Positions 36,681-45,101 of a stretch of DNA of 64,000 nt are shown here, one piece after another. The position numbers and the translations under genes were made by a program. The stretch is from SR-FBR-E99 sp963732365 (lineage in GTDB: Bacteria > Bacteroidota > Bacteroidia > Bacteroidales > VadinHA17). The notes under the pieces were generated by a model. That model was not told the origin of the DNA. It ran no database searches and saw nothing but the letters and a program-made list of their open reading frames with translations. Every line of letters starts with the position of its first letter. Positions within the stretch are counted from its first letter, which is position 1. The DNA is taken from assembly GCA_963732365.1 (NCBI GenBank), contig CAVSZC010000005.1, positions 1,364,001 through 1,428,000 of the forward strand. The letters are read 5' to 3'.

Positions 36681-38996
36681 GTTATAAGCAGGCTTTTTAA
36701 ATCGTTTTTTGATTTGTGAGAATGAAATCCTAAAGCATATTACTTTCTTCAAACCACAATTTGATCCTTGCAGGGTTTGATAAATTTTTCACTTTAAGTC
36801 ATTCTATTTATTTGCTGAAACCTACTCCTATACAATGGGAAGTTGGATAATGAACTATTTATGCAGATTATTGCAACAAGCCCATATCCCTTACCAGTGC
36901 CATATATATCGATTCTTTTGGAATCAAAACAGGTGAATCTTTTAGGAAGAAAGGAAGATTCGTGTCATGATCATAACAGGCTCTCTTTAACCAGTCCAAG
37001 GCTAAGTCCTCCTCTCCACGGGCTCGATGGATCATATAAAAACATGTTGCTGGTACATACTCAGATTCTACCCTGTTCTTAAAACTTTCGAATAGTTTAT
37101 CTGCCTCAACTTTTTTACCAGCCAAATAATAGCAATAGATGAGAGTTGCCGTTGCCAATGGACTTCCATTTGACAGATGAACACCCTTCTGATATGCAGA
37201 AATCGCTTCGTTCCACATTTCTTTAGCGAGATAAATGTTCCCAAGACACAGGTGTGTAAGGAAGAAATCCGGATATATAGTAAAACTTAACTTAAATTCA
37301 TTTATTGCTTCGTCATACTTACTAGCTAAAGCATAGGCTTCCCCTGTTTCTGTATTTATAAAACATGAAAGAGGATCAAGCTTCTGGGCAAGCTTTGCTT
37401 CGTAGATGGCTTCCTCATGACGTCCAATAAAAGACAGTAAATGAGAATAATCAAGATGAATAATTGGTGAATTTGGATTTATCTGAAGAGCGTGCTCAAA
37501 ATTCTCTTCTGCTTCCTTGCGGTTCCATTTATAAAATGTATTAATAAGACCAAACCCGGCATAAATTTCAGCAAGTTCGCTGTCTATTTCCAAAGCCTTA
37601 TTTAGATACTCAATTGCTCTTGGATATGCATTGTTTGGTGCTTCATTTCCATAACTTGTGACGTGTATATTGGCATGCGCCAATCCAGTATATGCAAGTG
37701 CATAGTCCGGATCAATTTTTAATGCTTGTTCAAAGTAATCCAATGCTTTCTTAAATCCTTCACTTGTCATCATTTGCCAGCAGTAAGTGCCTTTCAAATA
37801 CAGGTTAAAAGCCTCAAAATTTTCAGTATGCCGTTTTGTGATCAGGGTTTTTACTTCGCTAAATAGCCTAATTTTAAGGCTTTTTAGGATTGCCATAGAA
37901 ATCTCATCCTGTATTTCAAAAACATCCTTCATATCGCGATCGAATCGTTCTGACCAGATGTGGTAACCGTCGGCAACCTTGATAAGCTTTACAGTTATCC
38001 GTAACCTGTTATCAACTTTCCTGATACTGCCTTCAAGCACTGTTTCGACATCAAGGATTCGTCCTATTTCACGAATATCTGTCTGTTTATCCTTAAACGC
38101 AAAAGCAGAAGTACGAGCAATTACTTTAAAGCCTTCAACATGTGCTAGGGCATTGATTATTTCTTCTGTTATGCCATCACAGAAATATGACTGATCTTTT
38201 CCCGGGCTCATATCCACAAATGGTAATACGGCAATGGATTTTTCATCCTGCCCTACCCGCAGGATTCCTTCCCGGACGGCTTTTTCGAGATCATCATCTC
38301 TGGCATCATCCTTTCTGATCAGGATCTTTATCACCCATGATAATTTATTGACGTGCTCCTCCAGTGGAGGCGCCTTTGCATCGAGCCAGTGAACGCTGCT
38401 CAGGTAATAATCAAGTTGTTTTGACATCGGCACATCCTCGAGTCGCAGGTTGATGACCTGGAGTCCGAAATGTATTGCCCGGTCCACCTCCCTTATGACC
38501 TGTTTGGAATTGTTCGAGCTGGCTGTATAGACCAGGATAAACAGTTTCGATGATTTAATACCATCGATGATGGCTTCCGCAAAATCAAGTCCCGGGGTAA
38601 TATCCCGCGGCGCCATCCAGCAACTTATGCCATTTTGCTCAAGTATGGAACAGACAGTTTCACCAGCTGTTTTATCAACGCTTGAGTAACTTATAAAAAC
38701 ATCGTGTGCCATTTGGTTTTTATTACATTATGTATTGTATTTAATTTCCGTATTCAGCTTCCGATGCGAGTAACTGCGTCGAAGAATATGTCATGCAAAG
38801 CGAGGCTCATTTTCACCTTCTTTCTTTATCTGGCATCAGCTTATGAAGATATTGCAGCAGTAACCAGATAAGGGTCTAACCATTTGACATTAATTATTGG
38901 TTAATGAAGTATATCCATTATACCAAATTTATGCAATTCTGATTTAATGGATAATAGGTTTTACATTTATTTTGAAGGCTCTGGCTCGCTTATAGC
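36681..38996 (-). mobile_element. candidate cassette C (soluble TIR-TPR gene)
   Basis: GTTATAAGCAGGCT at 36681-36694 faces GCTTATAGC at 38988-38996 (reverse complement GCTATAAGC, 8 of 9 matching). They enclose one gene. ACCGACCGT precedes the left box. Hypothesis only. Confidence 0.33.
36868..38712 (-). CDS. TIR domain - TolB-like - TPR protein (soluble paralogue)
   Basis: 614 residues without a TM. TIR: MAHDVFISYSSVDKTAGETV, ISCWMAPRDITPGLDFAEAI, LFILVYTASSNNSKQVIREV, with the conserved Glu in IREVDRA. The TolB-like domain follows (SIAVLPFVDMSPGKDQSYFC, LEGSIRKVDNRLRITVKLIK), then TPRs such as ALDYFEQALKIDPDYALAYT and FEHALQINPNSPIIHLDYSH. Order and sequence match the gene at 34069, from which it differs mainly by lacking the membrane helix. 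Such proteins may sense a ligand through TPR and signal or deplete NAD+ through TIR. Confidence 0.9.
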   Translation of the reverse strand: MAHDVFISYSSVDKTAGETVCSILEQNGISCWMAPRDITPGLDFAEAIIDGIKSSKLFILVYTASSNNSKQVIREVDRAIHFGLQVINLRLEDVPMSKQLDYYLSSVHWLDAKAPPLEEHVNKLSWVIKILIRKDDARDDDLEKAVREGILRVGQDEKSIAVLPFVDMSPGKDQSYFCDGITEEIINALAHVEGFKVIARTSAFAFKDKQTDIREIGRILDVETVLEGSIRKVDNRLRITVKLIKVADGYHIWSERFDRDMKDVFEIQDEISMAILKSLKIRLFSEVKTLITKRHTENFEAFNLYLKGTYCWQMMTSEGFKKALDYFEQALKIDPDYALAYTGLAHANIHVTSYGNEAPNNAYPRAIEYLNKALEIDSELAEIYAGFGLINTFYKWNRKEAEENFEHALQINPNSPIIHLDYSHLLSFIGRHEEAIYEAKLAQKLDPLSCFINTETGEAYALASKYDEAINEFKLSFTIYPDFFLTHLCLGNIYLAKEMWNEAISAYQKGVHLSNGSPLATATLIYCYYLAGKKVEADKLFESFKNRVESEYVPATCFYMIHRARGEEDLALDWLKRACYDHDTNLPFFLKDSPVLIPKESIYMALVRDMGLLQ

Positions 38997-39210
38997 GTTC
39001 GGCTGTGACACCAGCAGGGGATCCCCGGCGGGAGCCGGTGAGGGCTGCACCGCCGACCACTTACTTATCTTCTTTTGTCATAGGATTCTCGCTGTGCGGA
39101 AAAACTAACCGAGAACTCAGCCACAGTTCGATTAATCATACTTTACATCTTCTGAGGCTGAGCTCAATGATCCCTGCGAAGCAGGGGGAGTTAATAACAT
39201 ATACCGACCT
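38997..39210. other. spacer between candidate cassettes C and E with attC-like folding potential
   Basis: 214 bp bounded by GTTCGGCTGTGAC on the left and GACCT on the right, next to the cassette boxes. Contains hairpins CCCCGGCGGGAGCCGG (39024) and CCCTGCGAAGCAGGG (39171). No gene. Confidence 0.5.
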
Positions 39211-39226
39211 GTTACCGCCAGTGCTC

Positions 39227-40294
39227 TTATCTTCCTGTCAGTAGTTCAAACAAAGGATCATTTATGTAGTAGTTACCTGTCCCTAATTTCTTTTTGGTCA
39301 GGAGTTTATCATCTGCAAGCTGGTTTAGATAATTTGCAGCAGTTATCCTGGATACCTTTAAGTCACGTTGAACGAACTCAATTTTGGTATAAGGATGCTT
39401 GAACAGGTTGTTTAATAAATCTTGACTATAAAACTTATAATTATCTCTTAATGTGATTTTATAGCGCATCATTAATTCCCGAATTTGCAGTATCAGATCA
39501 ATAGTTTCACGGGCAGTTATTTCGATTCCCCTGATCATGAACAAGAGCCATTCTTCCCAATTGCTGGTTTCTCTTACATCTTGAAGTAATCTGTAATAAT
39601 CAGGTTTGTTTTTAATGATGTATTTACTCAGGTACAAAATCGGGAGGTTTTGGAGTTTTTCATGGATAAGATAAAGGATGTTAATTATCCTGCCAGTTCT
39701 GCCATTGCCATCATAGAATGGGTGTATGCTTTCAAACTGATAATGAATGATGGACAATTTTATAAGCGGATCAAAGTCACATAAACTCCGGTCATTTATA
39801 AATCTTTCAAGATTGGACATTAAGCTTTTAATCTCTTGCGGATCTTGTGGAGGAGTATAAATTACTTCGCCGGTTGAGGAGCTTTTCAAGACAGTACCTG
39901 GTAACTTTCGAATTCCGGCTTTGTTTCCCTCAAGCTCCTCATGTACCTTTAAGATTATCTTATTTGTGAGAAGCCCGGATTCTGAGATTAATTCGAATCC
40001 CTTTTTAGTTGCATTTATGTAATTCTGAACTTCTTTGGCATTCAGCGATTTGAATGCATCAAGGTTTAATCCTGATTTATACAGGTCATCATGCGTCGTG
40101 ATGATATTTTCTATTGCAGAACTATCCTTTGCTTCCTGCAGGCCGAGTGTATTGATTAGAATTGTCTGGTTAGGTATCGTTGAGGCAATACCTTTTAATT
40201 CAGCCAAGGCAGCATGTGCTGAAGGCAGACTCTTTAGCACTGACTTAGATTCAAAATCAATATCCAGTGGTAGCGGTTTTAATGTCCTGTTCAT
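39227..40294 (-). CDS. Fic-domain AMP-transferase-like protein with C-terminal HTH
   Basis: I choose ATG 40294 (355 residues, MNRTLKPLPLDIDF); the 34 codons upstream are a poor leader. The inhibitory helix motif is DSSAIENI near residue 70 (S/T-x-x-x-E-N), meaning a class II, self-inhibited Fic. The active site is IHPFYDGNGRTGRI near 200 with all residues present. The C-terminus holds a winged helix (QRDLKVSRITAANYLNQLA). Fic enzymes transfer AMP to hydroxyls of target proteins. This N-terminal plus HTH layout is the common 'Fic/DOC N-terminal' family of Bacteroidota. It lies 105 bp downstream of the HsmA-like gene. Confidence 0.92.
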   Translation of the reverse strand: MNRTLKPLPLDIDFESKSVLKSLPSAHAALAELKGIASTIPNQTILINTLGLQEAKDSSAIENIITTHDDLYKSGLNLDAFKSLNAKEVQNYINATKKGFELISESGLLTNKIILKVHEELEGNKAGIRKLPGTVLKSSSTGEVIYTPPQDPQEIKSLMSNLERFINDRSLCDFDPLIKLSIIHYQFESIHPFYDGNGRTGRIINILYLIHEKLQNLPILYLSKYIIKNKPDYYRLLQDVRETSNWEEWLLFMIRGIEITARETIDLILQIRELMMRYKITLRDNYKFYSQDLLNNLFKHPYTKIEFVQRDLKVSRITAANYLNQLADDKLLTKKKLGTGNYYINDPLFELLTGR

Positions 40295-40399
40295 TCTGTA
40301 AAGGAAATTCAGATTTCTATACAAAGAAAGCATCTTTTGTAAAGAAATGCAAGTTTTCTTTACATATGATGATATGGCTTGGAACTTGGACTGCAATAA

Positions 40400-40774
40400 C
40401 TAATCCGTCATACCCATCATCATTCCGCCGAGGTAGGGGATAAGCCATATGGCCCATACGATGAGGCTGTAGCGGTGAAACTGCCTGCGTAGTGTTTCAT
40501 TCCCGCGTCTCACGGTATATGTTGCCCATATGGCATGTATCAGCATAAGCCATATGGCTATCTGGCCGGTGAGGGTATGGAGGTCAAGGATGTTAAAGGG
40601 GTCATCTGACAGCCGGCCCATCGCCAGGGTGCCGGAGACATCGAATGCCAGCCCGGTCCAGAAGGCCACCACGTGCCATCCCTTAAGGTATTTTGAGATA
40701 CGCTCAGCCCATACCCCGATGGAATAAAAGACCAGAGCAAGGGTAATCAGGAAAATTGATAGGAATTGAAGCAT
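40400..40774 (-). CDS. HsmA/TIGR03987-family membrane protein
   Basis: 124 residues with four hydrophobic helices (LSIFLITLALVFYSIGVWAE, WHVVAFWTGLAFDVSGTLAM, HTLTGQIAIWLMLIHAIWAT, YSLIVWAIWLIPYLGGMMMG). The conserved ERxSKxLKxWH motif and GxxFDxxGT pattern fit the TIGR03987/HsmA family. Function is unclear, with a stress or membrane role suggested for some members. Same strand as Fic and inside the same candidate cassette. Confidence 0.8.
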   Translation of the reverse strand: MLQFLSIFLITLALVFYSIGVWAERISKYLKGWHVVAFWTGLAFDVSGTLAMGRLSDDPFNILDLHTLTGQIAIWLMLIHAIWATYTVRRGNETLRRQFHRYSLIVWAIWLIPYLGGMMMGMTD

Positions 40775-40944
40775 ATAGGGTATTATTAATTCCTTAATTA
40801 TGATATTTCCGATGAAAGCAATACAGTCTGTTTTGGCGACTTATCAAAGGTTAAGAAAAAAAACCATTTGCGTCAATTAAGTCTTATTTTAATCAATTCA
40901 CGGAAGATTTGCCCTGCCCTAATATGCAGTAAATGTCACATATG

Positions 40945-41135
40945 ATTGGCAGAAGGGAGTCTGAAGACTGAAGACTGAAGACGGAGGACGGAAGACGGAA
41001 GACGGAAGACGGAAGACGGAGGAGTTCAAGGTTCAGCGTTCCTTGTTTGAGAGTTTGCCTTCGGACTTCGGCCGACATAGTCGGAGAGCTCGTCCCGCTT
41101 TAGCGGTCCTCGGTTCAGAGTTCCATAACCTTCAT
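40945..41135. repeat. ordered repeat mosaic
   Basis: In order: GAAGACTGAAGACGGAGGAC repeats, GGAGTTCAAGGTTC, TTTGCCTTCGGACTTCGGCC, GACATAGTCGG, CGCTTTAGCGGTCCTCGGTT. The same order is found at 43600-43750 and 52515-52630. Confidence 0.8.
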
Positions 41136-41249
41136 ATTGTTCCTAAGGGTTGAATGTTAAGACCTATCCGAGACCACGGTAGGGTTCTCTTTCCACGGTC
41201 AGAAGTCGGCAGCCTCAGTCATTGCCGGTAATAATATGTTCTAGCTTGA

Positions 41250-41885
41250 TCAGAGCCATTCTTTAGGTTTCCTAAGGATAAAACCGTCTCTCTTAGGTAC
41301 TTCGTTGTCGAATTGGCTGTCAACCAACTTTTTCCTGCCAATTATTATTGAACCTCTGGCAACAAGCGCAACTGATGAGTTGTGTCTTTTAGGAGGAAAG
41401 GCAACAAAAACCCGCTTGTTCCTGAAAAGCTCGTGGACTGCTTTAATGGGAGGCACTAAATCGCTATCTCAGGAAATAAGCATTGCCATATCATACCTAT
41501 CCTGGTAGGCATCTATCAGAATCTGGGTAGCAATATTAACATCGGTCATCTTTTCATGATATGTCGGCCATATTTTGCCACATTGTCTGCAATTTATTGT
41601 ATCACTTTGATAATGACCATAATATATTTTAATGCCAACAGTCTCCAGAGCCTCAATGTATGTAGTTTGTCTTTTTTGTTTGTCTGGATTATTACTTACC
41701 CTGCTTGTGAAGTACTTAATTTCAATAAGAACTTGATTTGGTTGCAATAGACTATTTACTAAATTATTGATATTAAGCCATTTGTAATTAACGAATCCAG
41801 CCTCGACAAGACCAAAGTACAAATTGAACCCATTGACATAAACGATAATTCTTTCTTTTTTTTGTATATTGTTTGCAGGATTCAC
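41250..41885 (-). pseudogene. NYN-domain (PIN-like) protein interrupted by an in-frame TGA
   Basis: 212 codons in one frame from ATG 41885 to 41250, split by TGA at 41469-41471. The residues around it read MAMLIS-stop-DSDLVPPIKAVHELF; the family has LISGDSDL, so the stop replaces the conserved Gly (GGA to TGA, one base). The N-terminal active-site block is VYVNGFNLYFGL, where relatives have DGFNLY, so the first metal-binding Asp is also changed to Asn. NYN proteins are probable RNases. Both changes suggest an inactivated gene, unless TGA is read through. Confidence 0.8.
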
Positions 41886-41943
41886 TTACAATTGCTTACC
41901 TTTGCATTACCATAACATCGTTAAAGATAGCATCTTTAGCCTG

Positions 41944-41970
41944 ACGCTCTGCAAAGAGCGTTTCTTTTTT
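41944..41970 (+). terminator. candidate intrinsic terminator
   Basis: ACGCTCT-GCAA-AGAGCGT followed by TTTCTTTTTT on the plus strand. No plus-strand gene precedes it, so it may end an untranslated or antisense transcript. Confidence 0.4.
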
Positions 41971-42322
41971 ATATACGATAAAATTATTGCTTTCTGCCAT
42001 TGTGTAGCTGTTTTGAACAGATATGACATCTGTAGTAACATTTAGCAATACTTTAAAGGCAAGAATGAGCCAGGGAGAGGAGTGAGGAGCACAGGGCACA
42101 GGGCGCAGGGCGCAGGGCGAGGGGCAAGGTTAAGGTTAAGGTTGAGGTTAAGGGGCAGGGAGAATTTTCGATTTGCGATTTTCGAATTTCAAATGTCGGA
42201 TAGTGAGATAGGTCTTGCGGTCCTCAATTGACAGAAGTTTGACCTTATCTCCGGAGAGGCAGGTATTATCTTTCATTATTATTTTTTAGACACTGTTTTT
42301 CACTGACCATTACTTTCGTGAA
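41971..42322. other. intergenic region with repeat modules
   Basis: No supported gene. From 42085 onward: GGGCGCAGGGCGCAGGGCGA units, an AAGGTT tract (42126-42150) and GATTTGCGATTTTCGAATT. A short minus-strand frame (MKDNTCLSGDKVKLLSIEDR, from about 42278) runs into the repeats and may be a broken gene start. Confidence 0.55.
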
Positions 42323-42919
42323 TCATTTCCTTGCGAACCGGACGAGTGACTCATAATCATCACAGTCAGCCTTATAGATGGCATTCAGGTACTCTTTTCT
42401 TACGGAACCCATTTTTGCAAGGTCTGAATGTCCCCATGTAAAAACGGGTCTGTCAAAAACATTTGAGACAAATATGTCTGCGATTAGTCTTGAATGACGA
42501 CCATTCCCGTTTGGGAAGAGATGAATTCGAACTAACCTATGGCTGAATCGAATAGCTATTTCATCAGGATGAAAAGTCTGATTGTCAATCCAGAATCTGC
42601 AATCATCAAGCAGTTTATGGATTTCAACAGAGATCTGATTCTTATCAACTCCAATATTCTTATTGGTTTTTCTCTTTTTGCCGGCCCATTCCCAAACTGA
42701 TCCAAACATCTTCTCATGAACGAGCAATATGAAATCTACAGTGAGGATTTGTTCCCTGGTGAATTTGCGTCTCAAAGACCATTCTATAGCTTCCTGGATG
42801 TTAACTTGTTCAAATTCGTTAAGCTCTCCCCTGGTAGAGATGGTTTTGATCAGCAGCCCTTCTTTCTCTTCCTCATCTATCGGAGTCTGACCATCAATAT
42901 ACTCTAAACTCAGTCCCAT
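42323..42919 (-). CDS. mobile mystery protein B (Fic family)
   Basis: 198 residues, usual for TIGR02613. The Fic motif is VRIHLFPNGNGRHSRLIADI near residue 130 (HxFxxGNGRxxR, intact). The N-terminus GLSLEYIDGQTPIDEEEKEG and FGSVWEWAGKKRKTNKNIGV are characteristic of the family. It always pairs with protein A and behaves like a Fic/antitoxin-type module on mobile DNA. Its start overlaps the end of the protein A gene by ten bases. Confidence 0.92.
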   Translation of the reverse strand: MGLSLEYIDGQTPIDEEEKEGLLIKTISTRGELNEFEQVNIQEAIEWSLRRKFTREQILTVDFILLVHEKMFGSVWEWAGKKRKTNKNIGVDKNQISVEIHKLLDDCRFWIDNQTFHPDEIAIRFSHRLVRIHLFPNGNGRHSRLIADIFVSNVFDRPVFTWGHSDLAKMGSVRKEYLNAIYKADCDDYESLVRFARK

Positions 42920-43368
42920 AGATATTTAGGCCTTTGAACTCTTATTTCTTCTGTTTTATCCTTAATAGCTTTTTTCAGTCTGTCCGGCTTATTCTCCTGA
43001 TCTTCCAGCTTCATCGAGGCTGATGTTCTGCTGACAATTTCAATTGCCAATTCCCGAGCGCGCCGTTCGATTAACTTTTCGAGGCTGCCTTCTGAAGGAA
43101 TAAAGCCATAAATGAGCTTCAGGTTTAGTGCCTGTCCGAACTGACGAAGCACTTTGAGCGTAACTGTACCGTTTTTCTCTCTTTCCTCAATCTCTTTGAC
43201 ACTCTGTGGAGTTATATTCATCCTGTTGCCCAGTTGCCTCATTGACATCCCAAGTGCCTGTCGGATAGAATAAATCCATCCGGCAGGTGGTATCACAATA
43301 TCATCCACTTTCTTGAGCTGAGATATCTTTGCATCAACATGCTCCAAAATTAATTTTTGCTTCTTCAT
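42910..43368 (-). CDS. mobile mystery protein A (XRE-type regulator)
   Basis: 152 residues, matching TIGR02612. The HTH is YSIRQALGMSMRQLGNRMNI followed by TPQSVKEIEEREKNGTVTLK (about residues 30-70). The N-terminal PPAGWIYSIRQALGMS is a family hallmark. It probably represses its own promoter at 43374-43451 and controls the downstream Fic protein. Confidence 0.92.
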   Translation of the reverse strand: MKKQKLILEHVDAKISQLKKVDDIVIPPAGWIYSIRQALGMSMRQLGNRMNITPQSVKEIEEREKNGTVTLKVLRQFGQALNLKLIYGFIPSEGSLEKLIERRARELAIEIVSRTSASMKLEDQENKPDRLKKAIKDKTEEIRVQRPKYLWD

Positions 43369-43373
43369 AATGG

Positions 43374-43451
43374 TATAGCCTTAAAATAGTAAGACAAAAT
43401 TAAGGATAAAACCTGAAAAATACAAATAAATATTAAGGGCATAGCCTTAAT
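43374..43451 (-). promoter_or_regulatory. promoter and operators of the mobile mystery A/B operon
   Basis: Minus strand: TTTG (plus 43423-43426), 20 bases, TAATTTTG (plus 43395-43402), a full Bacteroidota promoter. Around it lie TATAGCCTTAA (43374-43384) by the start codon, ATTAAGG overlapping the -7 box, and the palindrome ATTAAGG-GCATAG-CCTTAAT (43432-43451) just upstream of -33. Repeated CCTTAA half-sites are probable binding sites for protein A. Confidence 0.7.
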
Positions 43452-43509
43452 AATGTGATTTATCGATAATTTTCGCGAAACTGAGAAATTCCCTGATTGT
43501 AATGCGGGG

Positions 43510-43800
43510 AATCATTCAAGGTTAAGGTTAAGGTTGAGGTTGAGGGGGACGGAGGGGTTTTCGGTTGTCAGTTGTCAGTTATCAGTTGTCGGTTAGTCGA
43601 AGTTGAAGACCGAAGATGGAAGACGGAAGACGGAGGACTGAGGAGTTCCTGGTTTCAAAGTTTGCCTTCGGACTTCGGCCGACATAGTCGGCTACGTCCG
43701 ACGAAGTCGGCGAGCTCGGGCCACTTTAGTGGTCCTCGGTTCAAAGTTTCAAAACCAATAAATTTTAAGATTGCAGGATTGCACGATTGCAAGACCTCAG
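43510..43800. repeat. ordered repeat mosaic
   Basis: In order: AAGGTTAAGGTTGAGG, GTTGTCAGTTGTCAGTTATC, GAAGACGGAAGACGGAGGAC, GGTTTCAAAGTTTGCC, GACATAGTCGG, CCACTTTAGTGGTCCTCGGT, then GCAGGATTGCACGATTGCAAG and ACCTCAGACCTTCAGACCTC. No gene. Confidence 0.8.
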
Positions 43801-43816
43801 ACCTTCAGACCTCAGA

Positions 43817-44290
43817 TCAATCCTGCTCCATTTCTCCGAATATTCTTACGATTGCTTTTTTGCGATAATTGAAAATTTCGCGGAGCTGCTTCTTAATGAG
43901 CAATGAGTTGGCGATGGAGCCCAGGAATCCGAAAGGAGGCTTATACGAAACAATGTCGGTCATCAGCACACCACCTTCAATGGCCTCAATTTTATGCTCG
44001 TGGTGCCAGATTGTATAAGGACCGACACGTTGCTCATCAACAAAATATTCTTTATCCTTCACATGGGTGATTTCGGTTACCCAGGTCATCTTTATTCCCA
44101 GAACCGGACTCACCTTATAACTGATAATCATTCCCGGATACATTTTGTCAGACATCAGCTCAGATGTGACCTCAAATCCCATATATCCGGGTGTAATTTT
44201 TTGAAGGTTGGCCGGTGAGGAGATGAAATCCCATACTTCATCGACTGTTGCCGGAATTTTCTGCTTTTCATGTAACTGATAGAATCCCAT
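43817..44290 (-). CDS. SRPBCC-family protein (polyketide-cyclase/START-like)
   Basis: 157 residues. The N-terminal EKQKIPATVDEVWDFISSPA and the tail LKSLLIKKQLREIFNYRKKA-type helix (NSLLIKKQLREIFNYRKKAI) match SRPBCC proteins, which bind hydrophobic ligands in a helix-grip fold. MTDIVSYKPPFGFLG is the usual strand before the long C-terminal helix. Likely cytoplasmic; ligand unknown. A decayed SDR gene lies directly upstream, and SRPBCC and SDR genes are often neighbours, so this may be what is left of an operon. Confidence 0.85.
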   Translation of the reverse strand: MGFYQLHEKQKIPATVDEVWDFISSPANLQKITPGYMGFEVTSELMSDKMYPGMIISYKVSPVLGIKMTWVTEITHVKDKEYFVDEQRVGPYTIWHHEHKIEAIEGGVLMTDIVSYKPPFGFLGSIANSLLIKKQLREIFNYRKKAIVRIFGEMEQD

Positions 44291-44319
44291 GGTTAATTGT
44301 CAATTTTATTTACCACTCC

Positions 44320-44495
44320 TCATACTTTCAGTTTCGACATGCCTCCGTCAACATGCAGCACCTGCCCTGAAATCCATGATGTTTTTTCCGACAAAGAAAA
44401 TCCATAGCCTCAGCATATCGGTTGCCAGTGAACGCATCGGCCTTTATTGCATCTTTTGAAGAAGCAACCTGCGCATGAAAATTGAATCCATTTGC
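44320..44495 (-). pseudogene. C-terminal remnant of a short-chain dehydrogenase
   Basis: The frame SEKTSWISGQVLHVDGGMSKL ending at TGA 44320 is the conserved SDR C-terminus ('S-x-I-T-G-Q-x-x-x-V-D-G-G'). Upstream, in another frame, NGFNFHAQVASSKDAIKAD and NRYAEAMDFL give further SDR-like pieces, so at least one frameshift separates them. The Rossmann part is absent. Confidence 0.7.
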
Positions 44496-44582
44496 TTAAT
44501 TCTTTTTTAGATGGCTTGCACAATTATTTAAAGAGATATTCGTTTCAGACGATCAGAAGAATTCATCATTGTATTCCGGAAA

Positions 44583-45065
44583 TCAATTATCAACCTTATC
44601 AGCTTTTTTCAATAGGAGACAAATCTTCATAGCTTCATCTACGTGACGTTGAACCTCTGTTTGTGAATCGAATATATGAACTACTTTACCTGAACGGTCT
44701 GCGACATAAGTCACTCGTCCGGGAATTAATCCGAAGACCCTGCCGGGAACTCCAAATAGTTTTCTTACAATATTATTATGATCACTTAACAGGGTATAAT
44801 TAAGGCTGTTTGTTTCTGCAAATTCTTTATGGCTTTCAACTGACTGCCCGCTAATGCCAATTATAACTGCATCTACCTCATCAAATACATCAGAGAGATC
44901 GCGGAAATAGCAGGCTTCTCTTGTACAGTTCAGGCTCCCGTCCTGCGGATAGAAGAAGATTACCAGTTTTTTCTTGCCCAGTAAAGTGGAAATATCAAAA
45001 TCATTACCATCTTGATCTTTGAGGCTGAAAGAAGGAATCATATCACCTACCTGAATTCTGGCCAT
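44583..45065 (-). CDS. peroxiredoxin (BCP/AhpC-TSA family)
   Basis: 160 residues. The active-site stretch FFYPQDGSLNCTREACYFRD has the peroxidatic Cys (NCT) and the second Cys of the BCP pattern (CTxEAC). The N-terminal VGDMIPSFSLKDQDGNDFDI is typical. It should reduce hydrogen peroxide or organic peroxides in the cytoplasm. A decayed copy of the C-terminal third follows upstream at 45102-45205. Confidence 0.92.
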   Translation of the reverse strand: MARIQVGDMIPSFSLKDQDGNDFDISTLLGKKKLVIFFYPQDGSLNCTREACYFRDLSDVFDEVDAVIIGISGQSVESHKEFAETNSLNYTLLSDHNNIVRKLFGVPGRVFGLIPGRVTYVADRSGKVVHIFDSQTEVQRHVDEAMKICLLLKKADKVDN

Positions 45066-45101
45066 GGATATATTTTATTTAAGTTCGTTAAGATTTTTCA
45101 A

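Larger units (their letters stand above)
39211..41232 (-). mobile_element. candidate cassette E (Fic, HsmA-like)
   Basis: GTTACCGCCAGTG at 39211-39223 and CATTGCCGGTAAT at 41220-41232 are reverse complements in 10 of 13 positions and enclose two co-oriented genes plus a repeat mosaic. ATACCGACCT precedes the left box. Hypothesis only. Confidence 0.3.

Noticed and set aside
41469..41471. TGA in the NYN gene as selenocysteine
   Set aside because: Relatives have glycine there, no SECIS-like hairpin was noticed directly downstream and no sel genes are in view; a nonsense mutation is simpler.
42187..42278. Short minus-strand frame MKDNTCLSGDKVKLLSIEDR before the mobile mystery genes
   Set aside because: It runs into GATTTGCGA repeats within 30 codons; perhaps a broken gene start, but too short to support.
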